Shown piece by piece: positions 13,425 through 21,532 of a DNA stretch of 37,386 nucleotides (positions within the stretch are counted from its first letter, which is position 1; every line of letters begins with the position of its first letter). Location of the stretch: the NCBI GenBank assembly GCA_050742415.1, contig JBOGIF010000222.1:1-37386 (forward strand), given 5' to 3'. The position numbers were made by a program, and so were the translations under genes. Under the pieces are notes generated by a model. The model saw only the letters and a list, made by a program, of their open reading frames with translations. It did no database searches and was not told the DNA's origin. The DNA comes from JBOGIF01 sp050742415. GTDB taxonomy: Bacteria; Actinomycetota; Acidimicrobiia; Acidimicrobiales; AC-14.

Positions 13425-14725
13425 AACGTCAGCAGGCTAGCGGCGAGGTTCTCCAGGCCGGCCGCCCGGCTGCCCTTGACCAGCACGGCGTCGCCGGCAA
13501 CGAGCGGCCCCAGACGCTCGAGTGCGGCTTCGGGACCGGCCACGACGTCGCCACCGTAGTCGGGAGTCGCTACGCCAACCACCTCGATGCCCAGGCTGCG
13601 GGCCAGCTCGCCGATCCGGTGGTGCTCCGCCTCGGCGAATGACCCCAGCTCGGCCATGACGCCGAGGACGGCGATACGGCGTCGGGCGTCAAGGCGCGCC
13701 AACGTGCGCAGCGCCGAGGCGGTGGAGAGAGGGTTGGCGTTGTAGGCGTCGTTCAGGACGATCGCTCCGGACCGGGACCGGGCCAGCTCCATCCGCCACG
13801 GCGAGAGGGTGGCAGTGGCCAGCCCGGCAGCCACGTCGTCGAGCGTTACCCCGCAGGCCAGGGCCGCCGCTGCGGCGGCCAGCGCGTTGGATACCTGGTG
13901 CTCCCCCCGGACGGCCAGGCCGACCTCGGTGTGCCCCCAAGGGGACTGCAAGCGGAAGGCGGGGCGGAGCTCGTCGTCTATCCGCACGTCGTCGGCGCGC
14001 ACGTCGGCGGCCGCGGCGCCGAAGGTGAGCACCCGGGCCGCCGTCCTCTCAGCCATGGCCGCCACCCGCGGGTCGGCGGCGTTGAGGACAGCGGTGCCAC
14101 TGGCCGGGAGGCAGGCCACCAGCTCCGACTTCGATTCGGCGACCGCCTCGATGCTGCCGAACTGCTCGGTGTGGCAGGCACCGACAGCCGTGACGATCCC
14201 GACGGTGGGCCGGGCCAGCGCGCAGAGGGCGGCCACCTGGCCGCGGCCCCGCGCTCCCATCTCGACCACGACCGCCTCGGTGCCCTCGGGGGCGTTGCCC
14301 AGCGTCAGCGGCACACCCATCTCGTTGTTGAACGAGCGGTGACTCGAGGCTGTGGGCCAGCGGCGGGCCAGGACCGGCGCCAAGAGGTCCTTGGTCGAGG
14401 TCTTGCCCACCGACCCGGTGACGCCCACGACGCGGTCCGGCAGGCGGTCGCGGGCCCAGGCTCCGATTCGCGACAGGGCGGCAGCGGTGTCGTCGACCAC
14501 CACCGCGGTTCCTTCGCCCGGTGGGCGGATGGTGAGGTAGGCGGCGGCGCCGGCGGCCAGGGCGGCTTCGATGAAGTCGTGGCCGTCGCGCCCGGCGACG
14601 ACGGGCACGAACAGCTGGCCCGGGCGTACCGAGCGGGAGTCGATGGACAGGCCGTCCAGCTCCACGTCGGGCCCGACCAGGCGGCCGCCGACCACATCGG
14701 CCACGACGGAGCCGGAGGTTCTCAT
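13421..14725 (-). CDS. murF: UDP-MurNAc-tripeptide--D-alanyl-D-alanine ligase
   Basis: A 434-residue Mur ligase that adds D-Ala-D-Ala to the UDP-MurNAc tripeptide, the last cytoplasmic step of the peptidoglycan precursor. The N-terminal domain has DSRSVRPGQLFVPVVAG. The central ATP loop is GVTGSVGKTS (101-110), followed by SFNNEMGVPLTLGN, VVEMGARGRGQV and the Mur motif LNDAYNANPLS. ATG 14725 starts only 22 bases from the start of divergent ddl, whose product makes its substrate. It lies outside a full division/cell-wall cluster: murE, mraY and murD are not adjacent. AGGAACCAGG before the ATG is a weak ribosome binding site. Confidence 0.95.
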   Translation of the reverse strand: MRTSGSVVADVVGGRLVGPDVELDGLSIDSRSVRPGQLFVPVVAGRDGHDFIEAALAAGAAAYLTIRPPGEGTAVVVDDTAAALSRIGAWARDRLPDRVVGVTGSVGKTSTKDLLAPVLARRWPTASSHRSFNNEMGVPLTLGNAPEGTEAVVVEMGARGRGQVAALCALARPTVGIVTAVGACHTEQFGSIEAVAESKSELVACLPASGTAVLNAADPRVAAMAERTAARVLTFGAAAADVRADDVRIDDELRPAFRLQSPWGHTEVGLAVRGEHQVSNALAAAAAALACGVTLDDVAAGLATATLSPWRMELARSRSGAIVLNDAYNANPLSTASALRTLARLDARRRIAVLGVMAELGSFAEAEHHRIGELARSLGIEVVGVATPDYGGDVVAGPEAALERLGPLVAGDAVLVKGSRAAGLENLAASLLTL

Positions 14726-14734
14726 CCTGGTTCC

Positions 14735-14740
14735 TACACT
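14735..14740 (+). promoter_or_regulatory. -10 box of ddl (leaderless)
   Basis: TACACT followed by seven bases and the GTG at 14748. It lies in the 22-bp gap between murF and ddl, so any -35 contact is inside murF. Confidence 0.55.
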
Positions 14741-14747
14741 TCCACCT

Positions 14748-15776
14748 GTGCGGCTGGTCATCCTCTTCGGCGGGCGCTCGGCCGAGCACGACGTTTCCTG
14801 CGTGTCGGCCACCCACGTGGCCGCCGCCGCCGACCCCGGTCGCTACGAGGTCGTGCCCGTGGGAATCACCATCGACGGCCGGTGGGTGGAGGCGGTGCCC
14901 GGCGTCGGCGGGCTGCGGGATGCCGGGGATGAGGTCGATCCTTCGGAAGTCCTGGCCGACGCCGATGTCGTGTTCCCGCTCCTGCACGGTCCCCTGGGTG
15001 AGGACGGCACCGTCCAAGGCCTTCTGGAGCTGGCCGGTGTGCCTTATGTGGGAGCCGGCGTGCTCGGCTCGGCCCTCTGCATGGACAAGGCGATGGCCAA
15101 GCAGGTGGTCGGCTGTGCCGGGCTGCCGCAGGTCCGCCACGTGGCCCTGCGCGACACCGAGGTCGACGACGACGCGCTCGCTCGCGCTGCCGAGGACCTC
15201 AAGTTTCCGCTGTTCGTAAAGCCGGCCAACCTGGGCTCGTCGGTTGGCGTGTCGCGAGCAGTCGACGCCGGAGAGCTGGCGGCGGCGGTGGAGCTGGCCC
15301 TCACCTACGACGAGTGGCTCGTGATCGAGGAGGAGGCGGTAGCGGCGCGCGAGATCGAGTGCGGGCTGCTCGGCTTTCCCCACCTGCGGGCGTCGGCCCC
15401 CGGGGAGGTCCGGCCCAGCCACCCGTTCTACGACTACGACGACAAGTACACCGACGGGGCGGCCGAGGTGCTGGCCCCGGCGCCGCTGCCATGCCCGGTG
15501 ACCCAGGAGGTGCGCCGGCTGGCCGTGGAGGCGGGCCGAGCCCTACGGGTCGACGGGATGGCGCGGGTCGACTTCTTGTACGAGGAGGGGGGCCGGGGGC
15601 TGCTCGTGAACGAGGTCAACACGATTCCCGGGTTCACGCCCATCTCGATGTACTCCAAGGTCTGGGAGGCCTCCGGGGTCTCCTACCCGCAGCTCGTCGA
15701 CGAGCTGGTGGACGCCGGCATCGCGCGCCACCGCCACCGTTCGCGCCGGATCGGTAGGGTCGGGCGTCCTGCTTAG
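14748..15776 (+). CDS. ddl: D-alanine--D-alanine ligase
   Basis: A 342-residue ATP-grasp ligase that makes D-Ala-D-Ala for MurF. N-terminal VILFGGRSAEHDVSCVSA carries the family signature with catalytic Glu13. HGPLGEDGTVQGLLELAG, the KPANLGSSVGVS ATP-binding stretch, HPFYDYDDKYTDGAAEV (omega loop) and the metal-binding NEVNTIPGFTPISMYSKVW follow. Asp/Tyr in the omega loop suits D-Ala rather than D-lactate. GTG 14748 has no ribosome binding site and sits seven bases after a TACACT box. The next gene starts 13 bases after the stop. Confidence 0.96.
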   Translation: MRLVILFGGRSAEHDVSCVSATHVAAAADPGRYEVVPVGITIDGRWVEAVPGVGGLRDAGDEVDPSEVLADADVVFPLLHGPLGEDGTVQGLLELAGVPYVGAGVLGSALCMDKAMAKQVVGCAGLPQVRHVALRDTEVDDDALARAAEDLKFPLFVKPANLGSSVGVSRAVDAGELAAAVELALTYDEWLVIEEEAVAAREIECGLLGFPHLRASAPGEVRPSHPFYDYDDKYTDGAAEVLAPAPLPCPVTQEVRRLAVEAGRALRVDGMARVDFLYEEGGRGLLVNEVNTIPGFTPISMYSKVWEASGVSYPQLVDELVDAGIARHRHRSRRIGRVGRPA

Positions 15777-15789
15777 AAGCCGGGGGCGC

Positions 15790-17196
15790 GTGCTGGCGGC
15801 CGGCCTGCTGGCGTTGTCGGCGTGCGGGGGAGGCGGCGGGGCGGCCCCGGCCCCGTCCACGACGGCAGCGCCGGTTACGACGGCATCACCTTCGACGACG
15901 CTTCCGGCGACCACGACGGCGCCCGCCCTGCCTGCCGGCTCGTGCCCGGCCGTTCCCGCCAGGGCCGAGCCCCGGCCCGACCGCCCGCGCTACGTCGTGC
16001 GGGTCGACGTGCGGCCTGCCGAGCGATCGGCTGAGGGCAGCGTGGAGGTGCGCTTCGTCCCCGACCTCGACACCGACCGGCTGGTGTTCCGACTGTGGCC
16101 CAACGGCCCGCGCCAACGGGGCGAGGGTGCGGGTATCGAGACCGGGCCGGTGGAGGTCGATGGGAAGCCGGCGCCGTCGCGGTTGGACGTCCCGACCACG
16201 CTGGTGGTGCCGCTCGCCGGCGGGTTGCGCGCCGGCAACGCCGTCGTCGCCCGCGTGCCCTGGAAGCTGGTGCTTCCGCTAAGGGTGAGGGACCGCATCT
16301 CGGCCGAGGGCGACGCGGCACGCCTCGGGTCGTTCTTCCCGATGCTGGAGTGGGAGCCCGGCGTGGGCTGGGCCACCGATCCGCCCACCACCCAGTTCGC
16401 CGAGGCGTCCACCGCGCCCACCGCGGACTTCGACCTCACCGTCCTCGCGCCCGAAGGCCTGGGCGTGCTGGCCAGCGGCACGCCCGACCGGCCCGGCCAC
16501 TGGACGGCTACCGCGATGCGCGACGTGGCCGTCGCCGTCGGGCGGTTCACGACCGAGTCGGCCGTCGCCCACGCTCCAGGGCCCGTCACCGTGACCGTCG
16601 GCGTGCACGCCGGAATGGCGGAGGCGCCCTCGGTTTACCTGCGGCGAGCGGTGGCCGTGATCGAGGACTTCGGGCGGCGGTTCGGGCCCTACCCGTGGCC
16701 CACCTTCACCGTGTCGGTCACGCCCACGTTGCGAAGCGGGATCGAGTACCCCGGCCACGTCATGCAGGGGCCAGGGACCTCGGGGCGATCGCTGAGCCAC
16801 GAGGTCGGCCACCAGTGGTTCTACGCCCTGGTCGGCAACAACCAGGCCCGTGACCCGTGGCTCGACGAGGCCCTGGCGACGTGGGCCGAGGCCCGGGCCG
16901 ATGGCTCCCTCGCCGGCTACCGGGCGCGGGTGGTGCCGGAGGCCGTCCGGGGCCGGGCGGGGGAGCCGATGTCGTTCTGGGACCCGCGGTCGGCCCAGTA
17001 CTACCTCGGCGCCTACGTTCAGGGCGCCCAGGCCCTGGCCGCGCTCGGGCCGCCGGAGCTGGTCGACTGCGCGCTGGCGACCTACGTGGCGGCCAACGCT
17101 CACGGGATCGCCCGTCCGCGAGACCTGGTGGCCGCGACGACAACCGTGTTCCCAGGCGCGGCCGAGGTCCTGTCCCGGTACGGCATCCGGCCATGA
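15790..17196 (+). CDS. M1-like metallopeptidase lipoprotein
   Basis: A 468-residue exported protein. The N-terminus VLAAGLLALSACGG ends in a lipobox, followed by a Ser/Thr/Ala/Pro-rich spacer to residue 50. Zinc motif HEVGH (337-341) is followed after exactly 18 residues by Glu360 in WLDEALATWAE, the M1 family pattern. The exopeptidase motif (GAMEN in classical M1 enzymes) is replaced by GIEYPG, so N-terminal recognition may differ. The chosen GTG gives a signal peptide without a positive n-region; upstream in-frame codons encode LRSRGR but contain no standard start, so the true start is uncertain. It lies between ddl and a coupled amidase, suggesting a cell-envelope role. Confidence 0.8.
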   Translation: MLAAGLLALSACGGGGGAAPAPSTTAAPVTTASPSTTLPATTTAPALPAGSCPAVPARAEPRPDRPRYVVRVDVRPAERSAEGSVEVRFVPDLDTDRLVFRLWPNGPRQRGEGAGIETGPVEVDGKPAPSRLDVPTTLVVPLAGGLRAGNAVVARVPWKLVLPLRVRDRISAEGDAARLGSFFPMLEWEPGVGWATDPPTTQFAEASTAPTADFDLTVLAPEGLGVLASGTPDRPGHWTATAMRDVAVAVGRFTTESAVAHAPGPVTVTVGVHAGMAEAPSVYLRRAVAVIEDFGRRFGPYPWPTFTVSVTPTLRSGIEYPGHVMQGPGTSGRSLSHEVGHQWFYALVGNNQARDPWLDEALATWAEARADGSLAGYRARVVPEAVRGRAGEPMSFWDPRSAQYYLGAYVQGAQALAALGPPELVDCALATYVAANAHGIARPRDLVAATTTVFPGAAEVLSRYGIRP

Positions 17197-18173
17197 CGCG
17201 GTGGATGGCTCCGGCCGTCACGGCGGTGATGGTCCTGTCGGCCGCATGTGGGTCGGGCTCGGGCCAGCCGGCGGGGCGGACGACCTCGGTTCCGGGCACC
17301 GCGGCCGCGACCACCGTCGCGGCGGGCACGACCGTCCCGTTGCCGCCGACGACGGTCTCCGCCGGGGCGGCCCGACTGGTGTTGTCGTCGACGGGCGTGC
17401 TCGTGCCGGTGGTCAAGGCCAGCCCGAGCGGCGGATGGACGGTGCGTACGCCGTGCAGCAACACCGTCCACCTCGCCGCCGGCACGCCGTTGGGCGGGGC
17501 GACGGTCGTGCTCGATCCTGGCCACGGTGGGGGCGAGCCCGGAGCTGTCTCGCCGGCAGGGCTCGTCGAGGCGCCGGTCAACCTGGCCGTGGCCTCCCAC
17601 GCCCGCGCCGCGCTGGAGGCCGCCGGCGTGGCCGTCGCGATGACCCGCACCGGTTCGTACGACGTGGATCTTCCGACCCGAGCTGCCATCGCCAAGGCCG
17701 CCGACGCCCGGCTGTTCGTGTCGGTCCACCACAACGCCGAGCCCGACGGGCCCTCGGCCCGGCCCGGCTCCGAGACCTACTACCAGCAGGCCTCCGCCGA
17801 CTCGAAGCGCCTGGCGGGCCTCATCTACGAGGACGTGGTCGGCGCCCTCGCCGGATACCGCGTGGGATGGGTGGCCGACCGCGACGCTGGTGCCAAGTAC
17901 CGGCCGGGCAGCCGGGGGGACTACTACGCGGTGCTGCGCCTGGGCGCCCCGACCGTGTCGGTGCTCGCCGAGCTGGCCTTCATCTCCAACCCGGCCGAGG
18001 CTGCCCTTTTGTCGCGGCCCGACTTCCAGGAGGTGGAAGGCAGGGCTCTCGCCGCCGGGATCCTGCGGTACCTCAACTCTCCGGCACCGGGCTCGGGCTT
18101 CGTGGTGCCGTACCCCCGGACCGACCCGCCCGGGGGCACGCCCGCGCCGCCCTGCCGCGAGCCGGCTCTCTAG
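17193..18173 (+). CDS. N-acetylmuramoyl-L-alanine amidase (Amidase_3) lipoprotein
   Basis: A 326-residue peptidoglycan hydrolase cutting between MurNAc and L-Ala. ATG overlaps the upstream stop (ATGA). Signal peptide with lipobox LSAAC (Cys19), a Thr-rich spacer to about residue 57, then the Amidase_3 domain. Zinc ligands are His111 in LDPGHGGGEPG, Glu126 in GLVEAPVN and His179 in VSVHHNA; catalytic Glu260 is in VLAELAFISNP. An insertion with the GSETYYQQASADSKRLA segment is typical of the family. Anchored outside the membrane, it would act in cell separation or wall turnover. It is the last gene of the ddl transcript unit. Confidence 0.93.
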   Translation: MTRWMAPAVTAVMVLSAACGSGSGQPAGRTTSVPGTAAATTVAAGTTVPLPPTTVSAGAARLVLSSTGVLVPVVKASPSGGWTVRTPCSNTVHLAAGTPLGGATVVLDPGHGGGEPGAVSPAGLVEAPVNLAVASHARAALEAAGVAVAMTRTGSYDVDLPTRAAIAKAADARLFVSVHHNAEPDGPSARPGSETYYQQASADSKRLAGLIYEDVVGALAGYRVGWVADRDAGAKYRPGSRGDYYAVLRLGAPTVSVLAELAFISNPAEAALLSRPDFQEVEGRALAAGILRYLNSPAPGSGFVVPYPRTDPPGGTPAPPCREPAL

Positions 18174-18195
18174 CCCGAACCCGCCACCACCGGCT

Positions 18196-18248
18196 CGTTC
18201 TGGGGTCGTCGCCAGGCAGCTCAACCCTGCTCTGACGACCCCGGAACG
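18196..18248. terminator. Bidirectional hairpin terminator overlapping the opuCA 3' end
   Basis: CGTTC-T-GGGGTCGTC (18196-18210) pairs with GACGACCCC-G-GAACG (18234-18248): 14 pairs with one mismatch, and an inner GCAG/CTGC stem in the loop. It lies between convergent genes, and the last codons and stop of the ATPase gene (18221 onward) are inside the hairpin. There is no U tract. Confidence 0.65.
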
Positions 18249-19198
18249 GGCTGGGACCGATCGAGTAGCTCGCCGAGCGTCTCCAGGCGGATCACCCCAC
18301 AGACCGTTTGCCCGTCGACGACCGTGATCACGTTGGTGCTGGAGGCCAGCATGGCGGCGAGCGCGTCGTAGAGGCTGGAACTGCGGTCGACGGTGGCGCC
18401 GCCAGGCCCGGCGCGATCGCCCGTTGGCTCCAGGGCGACAGAGGTGATGGGCACCACGGAGAGCCGCTTCAGGCCCCGGTCGGCGCCGACGAAGTCGGCC
18501 ACGAACCGGGAGGCGGGACGACCGAGCACCGCCGCCGGGGTGTCGTGCTGCTGGAGCCGGCCGTGGTCGCCGAGGACGGCGATGCGGTCGCCCACCTTCA
18601 CGGCCTCGTCGACGTCGTGGGTCACGAATACCACTGTCTTGGCCACCACGCCCTGGAGCCGGCGGAACTCGGACTGGAGCCGGGCCCGGTTGATCGGGTC
18701 GACGGCCCCGAACGGCTCGTCCATCAGGAGCACCGGCGGGTCGGCTCCGAGCGCCCGGGCCACTCCCACCCGTTGGCGCTGGCCACCGGAGAGCTGGTGC
18801 GGGTAGCGGCCGTGGAACTCGCCCGGGGCCAAGCCGACCAGCTCCAGCAGCTCGTCGGTCCGGCGCCGTACCCGCGACCGGTCCCAGCCGAGCAGCCGGG
18901 GGACGGTCGCCACGTTGTCGCCCACGGTCAGGTGGGGGAAGAGCCCGACGTTCTGGATGACGTAGCCGACGCGGCGCCGTAGCTCTACCGGGTCGACCTT
19001 GGTGACGTCGTCACCGCCGATCAGGACGCGGCCGCTGGTGGGCTCGACCAGGCGATTGACCATCTTGAGGGTGGTGGTCTTGCCGCAGCCCGACGGGCCC
19101 ACCAGCACGCAGACGTCGCCTTCCGCCACCTCCAGGTCGAGAGCCTCGACCGCCACCCGGTCGCCGTAGCGCTTGGTGACCGACTCGAGACGGATCAC
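18221..19198 (-). CDS. Osmoprotectant (glycine betaine/choline-type) ABC transporter ATPase
   Basis: A 325-residue ATPase of the OpuCA/ProV family. Starting IRLESVTKRYGDRVAVEAL, it has Walker A GPSGCGKTT (34-42), Q-loop YVIQNVGLFPHLTV (typical of this family), signature LSGGQRQRVGVARAL and Walker B VLLMDEPFGAVDPI. The C-terminal region (about 250-315) resembles a CBS module, with SSSLYDALAAMLASSTNVI and GVIRLETL, which in relatives senses ionic strength. It is divergent from the permease gene with only 20 bases between the starts. Its last codons fold into the terminator shared with the amidase gene. Confidence 0.92.
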   Translation of the reverse strand: MIRLESVTKRYGDRVAVEALDLEVAEGDVCVLVGPSGCGKTTTLKMVNRLVEPTSGRVLIGGDDVTKVDPVELRRRVGYVIQNVGLFPHLTVGDNVATVPRLLGWDRSRVRRRTDELLELVGLAPGEFHGRYPHQLSGGQRQRVGVARALGADPPVLLMDEPFGAVDPINRARLQSEFRRLQGVVAKTVVFVTHDVDEAVKVGDRIAVLGDHGRLQQHDTPAAVLGRPASRFVADFVGADRGLKRLSVVPITSVALEPTGDRAGPGGATVDRSSSLYDALAAMLASSTNVITVVDGQTVCGVIRLETLGELLDRSQPVPGSSEQG

Positions 19199-19206
19199 GG
19201 CCGACG

Positions 19207-19212
19207 TAGTCT
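19207..19212 (+). promoter_or_regulatory. -10 box of the permease operon (leaderless)
   Basis: TAGTCT followed by six bases and GTG 19219, within the 20-bp gap between the two divergent transporter units. Confidence 0.55.
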
Positions 19213-19218
19213 GCCGCG

Positions 19219-19881
19219 GTGCCGCTGGCGTCTGCGGGTGACCCGTGGGTCCGCTGGGACTGGGTGTCGCGGCACTCGGCCGACATCGCCGCCGCCGGCC
19301 GCCAGCATGCGGAGCTGACGGCCATCGCTGTCGCCCTCGGGCTGGCCATCTCGTTCCCACTGGCGCTCGCCGCCCGGCGCTGGCGTCGGCTCGAGCAGCC
19401 GGTGATGGCCGGGACCGGGCTCCTGTTCGCCGTCCCGTCGCTGGCGCTCTTCGCCCTGCTCGTGCCGGTGTACGGGCTCTCCCGGCTGACGGCCGAGATC
19501 GGCCTGGTGGGCTACACGTTCATGATCCTGGTCCGCAACATCCTCGCCGGGCTCGACGGGGTGCCGGCCGAGGTGACGGAGGCGGCGCGCGGCCTCGGGT
19601 ACCGGCCTTTGCGCCAGCTGGTGACCGTAGAGGTGCCGCTAGCCCTGCCGGTGATCCTCGCTGGGGTGCGCCTGGCGACGGTCACCACCGTCGGGCTGGT
19701 GACGGTCACCGGGCTCATCGCCCAGGGTGGGCTGGGCGCCTTCATCATCGAGGGGATCAACCGCGACTTCCGCACGCCGGTGGTCGTCGGGTCGGTGCTG
19801 TCGGTCGCTCTGGCTGTGGTGGCCGACTTGGGGCTGGCCGCCGCTGGCCGCCTCCTCACGCCCTGGGCCCGCAGTCGGTGA
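19219..19881 (+). CDS. Osmoprotectant ABC transporter permease (OpuCB-like)
   Basis: A 220-residue inner-membrane permease with about five or six hydrophobic segments (for example TAIAVALGLAISFPLALA, LLFAVPSLALFALLVPVYG, LSVALAVVADLGLAAAG). The cytoplasmic EAA loop that contacts the ATPase is EVTEAARGLGYRPLRQLVTV. Family motif GLIAQGGLGAFIIEGINR is near the C-terminus. GTG 19219 lacks a ribosome binding site but follows a TAGTCT box by six bases. Its stop overlaps the start of the second permease (GTGA), implying a heterodimeric channel made in equal amounts. Confidence 0.92.
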   Translation: MPLASAGDPWVRWDWVSRHSADIAAAGRQHAELTAIAVALGLAISFPLALAARRWRRLEQPVMAGTGLLFAVPSLALFALLVPVYGLSRLTAEIGLVGYTFMILVRNILAGLDGVPAEVTEAARGLGYRPLRQLVTVEVPLALPVILAGVRLATVTTVGLVTVTGLIAQGGLGAFIIEGINRDFRTPVVVGSVLSVALAVVADLGLAAAGRLLTPWARSR

Positions 19882-20564
19882 CCGGGTTCCTGGGGCAACT
19901 GGCGGCGTGGTTCGCCGACGGCTCGCACTGGAGCGGCACCTTCGGCGTCCCCCACCGGCTGGCAGAGCACGCCGCCATGTCGGCCGCGGCCGTGGTCGTG
20001 GCCGCCGCTATCGCGCTACCGATAGGTATCGGGATCGGCCACCGAGGGCGGGGAGGGTGGCTCGCGGTCAACCTGTCCAACATCGGCCGGGCCGTGCCGT
20101 CGCTCGCCATCCTGGCCCTGGTCCAGCAGGCCGTCGGGCTACGGGGTTGGCCGGGGTTCGGCGCCCGCCCGGCGTTCGTGGCTCTCGTGGCGCTGGCCGT
20201 TCCGCCATTGGTCACCAACGCCTACGTGGGCATCCGAGGCGTCGACCGCGACGTGGCCGAGGCCGCCCGTGGCCTGGGCATGACCGGCTTGCAGCTGCTC
20301 TGGAGGGTCGAACTGCCGATGGCGATGCCGGTGGTTGTCGCCGGCCTGCGTACCGCATCGGTCCAGGTGGTGGCGACCGCAACGCTGGCGGCGGTCACCG
20401 CCTGGGGCGGCCTGGGCCGCTACATCGTCGACGGCTTCGGCCAGCGCGACAACGTGGCTGTGGTGGCCGGCGCGATCCTCGTGGGCCTCCTGGCGGTCGT
20501 CACCGAGGTGGCGCTGGGCGGCCTGAAGCGGCTCGTCGTGCCCGCCGGCCTACGCCAGGCATGA
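19878..20564 (+). CDS. Osmoprotectant ABC transporter permease (OpuCD-like)
   Basis: A 228-residue partner permease starting GTG 19878 within the previous stop. It has hydrophobic segments such as MSAAAVVVAAAIALPIGIG and VAVVAGAILVGLLAVVTEV, an EAA loop DVAEAARGLGMTGLQLLW, and TLAAVTAWGGLGRYIVDGF near the end. The N-terminal periplasmic stretch (GSHWSGTFGVPHRLAEH) is typical of the OpuCD/YehY group. Twenty-six bases separate it from the binding protein gene, which has its own strong ribosome binding site. Confidence 0.92.
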   Translation: MTGFLGQLAAWFADGSHWSGTFGVPHRLAEHAAMSAAAVVVAAAIALPIGIGIGHRGRGGWLAVNLSNIGRAVPSLAILALVQQAVGLRGWPGFGARPAFVALVALAVPPLVTNAYVGIRGVDRDVAEAARGLGMTGLQLLWRVELPMAMPVVVAGLRTASVQVVATATLAAVTAWGGLGRYIVDGFGQRDNVAVVAGAILVGLLAVVTEVALGGLKRLVVPAGLRQA

Positions 20565-20590
20565 TGAGCCAGCGACGAAAAGGAGACGAC

Positions 20591-21532
20591 ATGCGACTGC
20601 CCCGGTTCCCGAGGACCGTCATCGCGGTGGCCCTGGCGACGGTGACGCTGGTTGCTTGCGGTGGGGCGTCGGACGAGGGTGGCGGGGCGGGCGAGACGAG
20701 CAGGACGGTCGTCGTGGGTTCGGCGCCGTTCGCCGAGAGCGCCATCCTCGCCAACATGTACGCCAAGGCGCTGGAGGCCAACGGCTTCAAGGTCACTTTG
20801 AAGGGCGGGCTCGGCCAGCGCGAGGTCTACCTCCCGGCCCTGGAGCGGGGCGGCGCCAACGACGGGATCGACCTGGTGCCCGAGTACGTCGGCACCCTCC
20901 TGGAGTTCGTCAACAGCAACGCTGGTGAGGCGAGCGGCGACCTCGACGCCACCGTCACCAAGCTGCGGGCCCGCCTGGCGCCCAAGGGCCTCACGGTGCT
21001 CGATCCGTCGCCAGCCGCCGACCAGAACGCGTTCGCGGTCAAGCGGTCCACCGCCGAGCGTCTCAAGCTCGCCAAGCTTTCCGATCTGGCTCCCGTCGCC
21101 CGGCAGCTCACGCTGGGAGCGGGCTCGGAATGTCCCACCCGACCCTTCTGCATCCCGGGCCTCAAGCAGACCTACGGCATCGAGTTCAAGGCCTTCCGGG
21201 TGCTCGACTCGGGCGGTCCCAAGACCAAGGACGCCCTGGTGGCGGGCGACATCGACGTGGGCCTCGTGTTCTCCAGCGACGGCGCCGTGGCCGCTCGCGA
21301 CTTGGTAGTCCTCGAGGACGACCGCAAGCTCCAGACAGTCGACAACATCGCCCCTGCCATCCGTGAAGACGTGCGCACCGACGCCGTCGCCGACGTGCTC
21401 AACCGGATATCCGCGCAGCTCACCACCACCGACCTGGTGGCCCTCAACAAGCGGGCCGATGTCGACAAGGAGGACCCCGACGCGCTGGCCGAGGAGTGGC
21501 TGCGCGACCACGGCCTCGTCGACGGGAAGTGA
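20591..21532 (+). CDS. Osmoprotectant-binding lipoprotein (OpuAC/ProX family)
   Basis: A 313-residue extracytoplasmic binding protein. ATG 20591 follows AAAGGAG. Signal peptide ending in lipobox LVAC (Cys23), then VVVGSAPFAESAILANMYAK, which matches the start of OpuAC-type domains (GS-x-x-F-x-E). PEYVGTLLEF and DSGGPKTKDALVAGDIDVG, then DDRKLQTVDNIAPAIR, are characteristic. It captures quaternary amines or similar compatible solutes for the permeases upstream. The ligand cannot be fixed from sequence. The following lipoprotein gene overlaps its stop by one base (TGATG). Confidence 0.92.
   Translation: MRLPRFPRTVIAVALATVTLVACGGASDEGGGAGETSRTVVVGSAPFAESAILANMYAKALEANGFKVTLKGGLGQREVYLPALERGGANDGIDLVPEYVGTLLEFVNSNAGEASGDLDATVTKLRARLAPKGLTVLDPSPAADQNAFAVKRSTAERLKLAKLSDLAPVARQLTLGAGSECPTRPFCIPGLKQTYGIEFKAFRVLDSGGPKTKDALVAGDIDVGLVFSSDGAVAARDLVVLEDDRKLQTVDNIAPAIREDVRTDAVADVLNRISAQLTTTDLVALNKRADVDKEDPDALAEEWLRDHGLVDGK

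Noticed and set aside
17194..17734. Antisense frames over the M1-like and amidase genes
   Set aside because: The plus-strand genes have catalytic motifs and coupled stop/start codons; the antisense frames have none.
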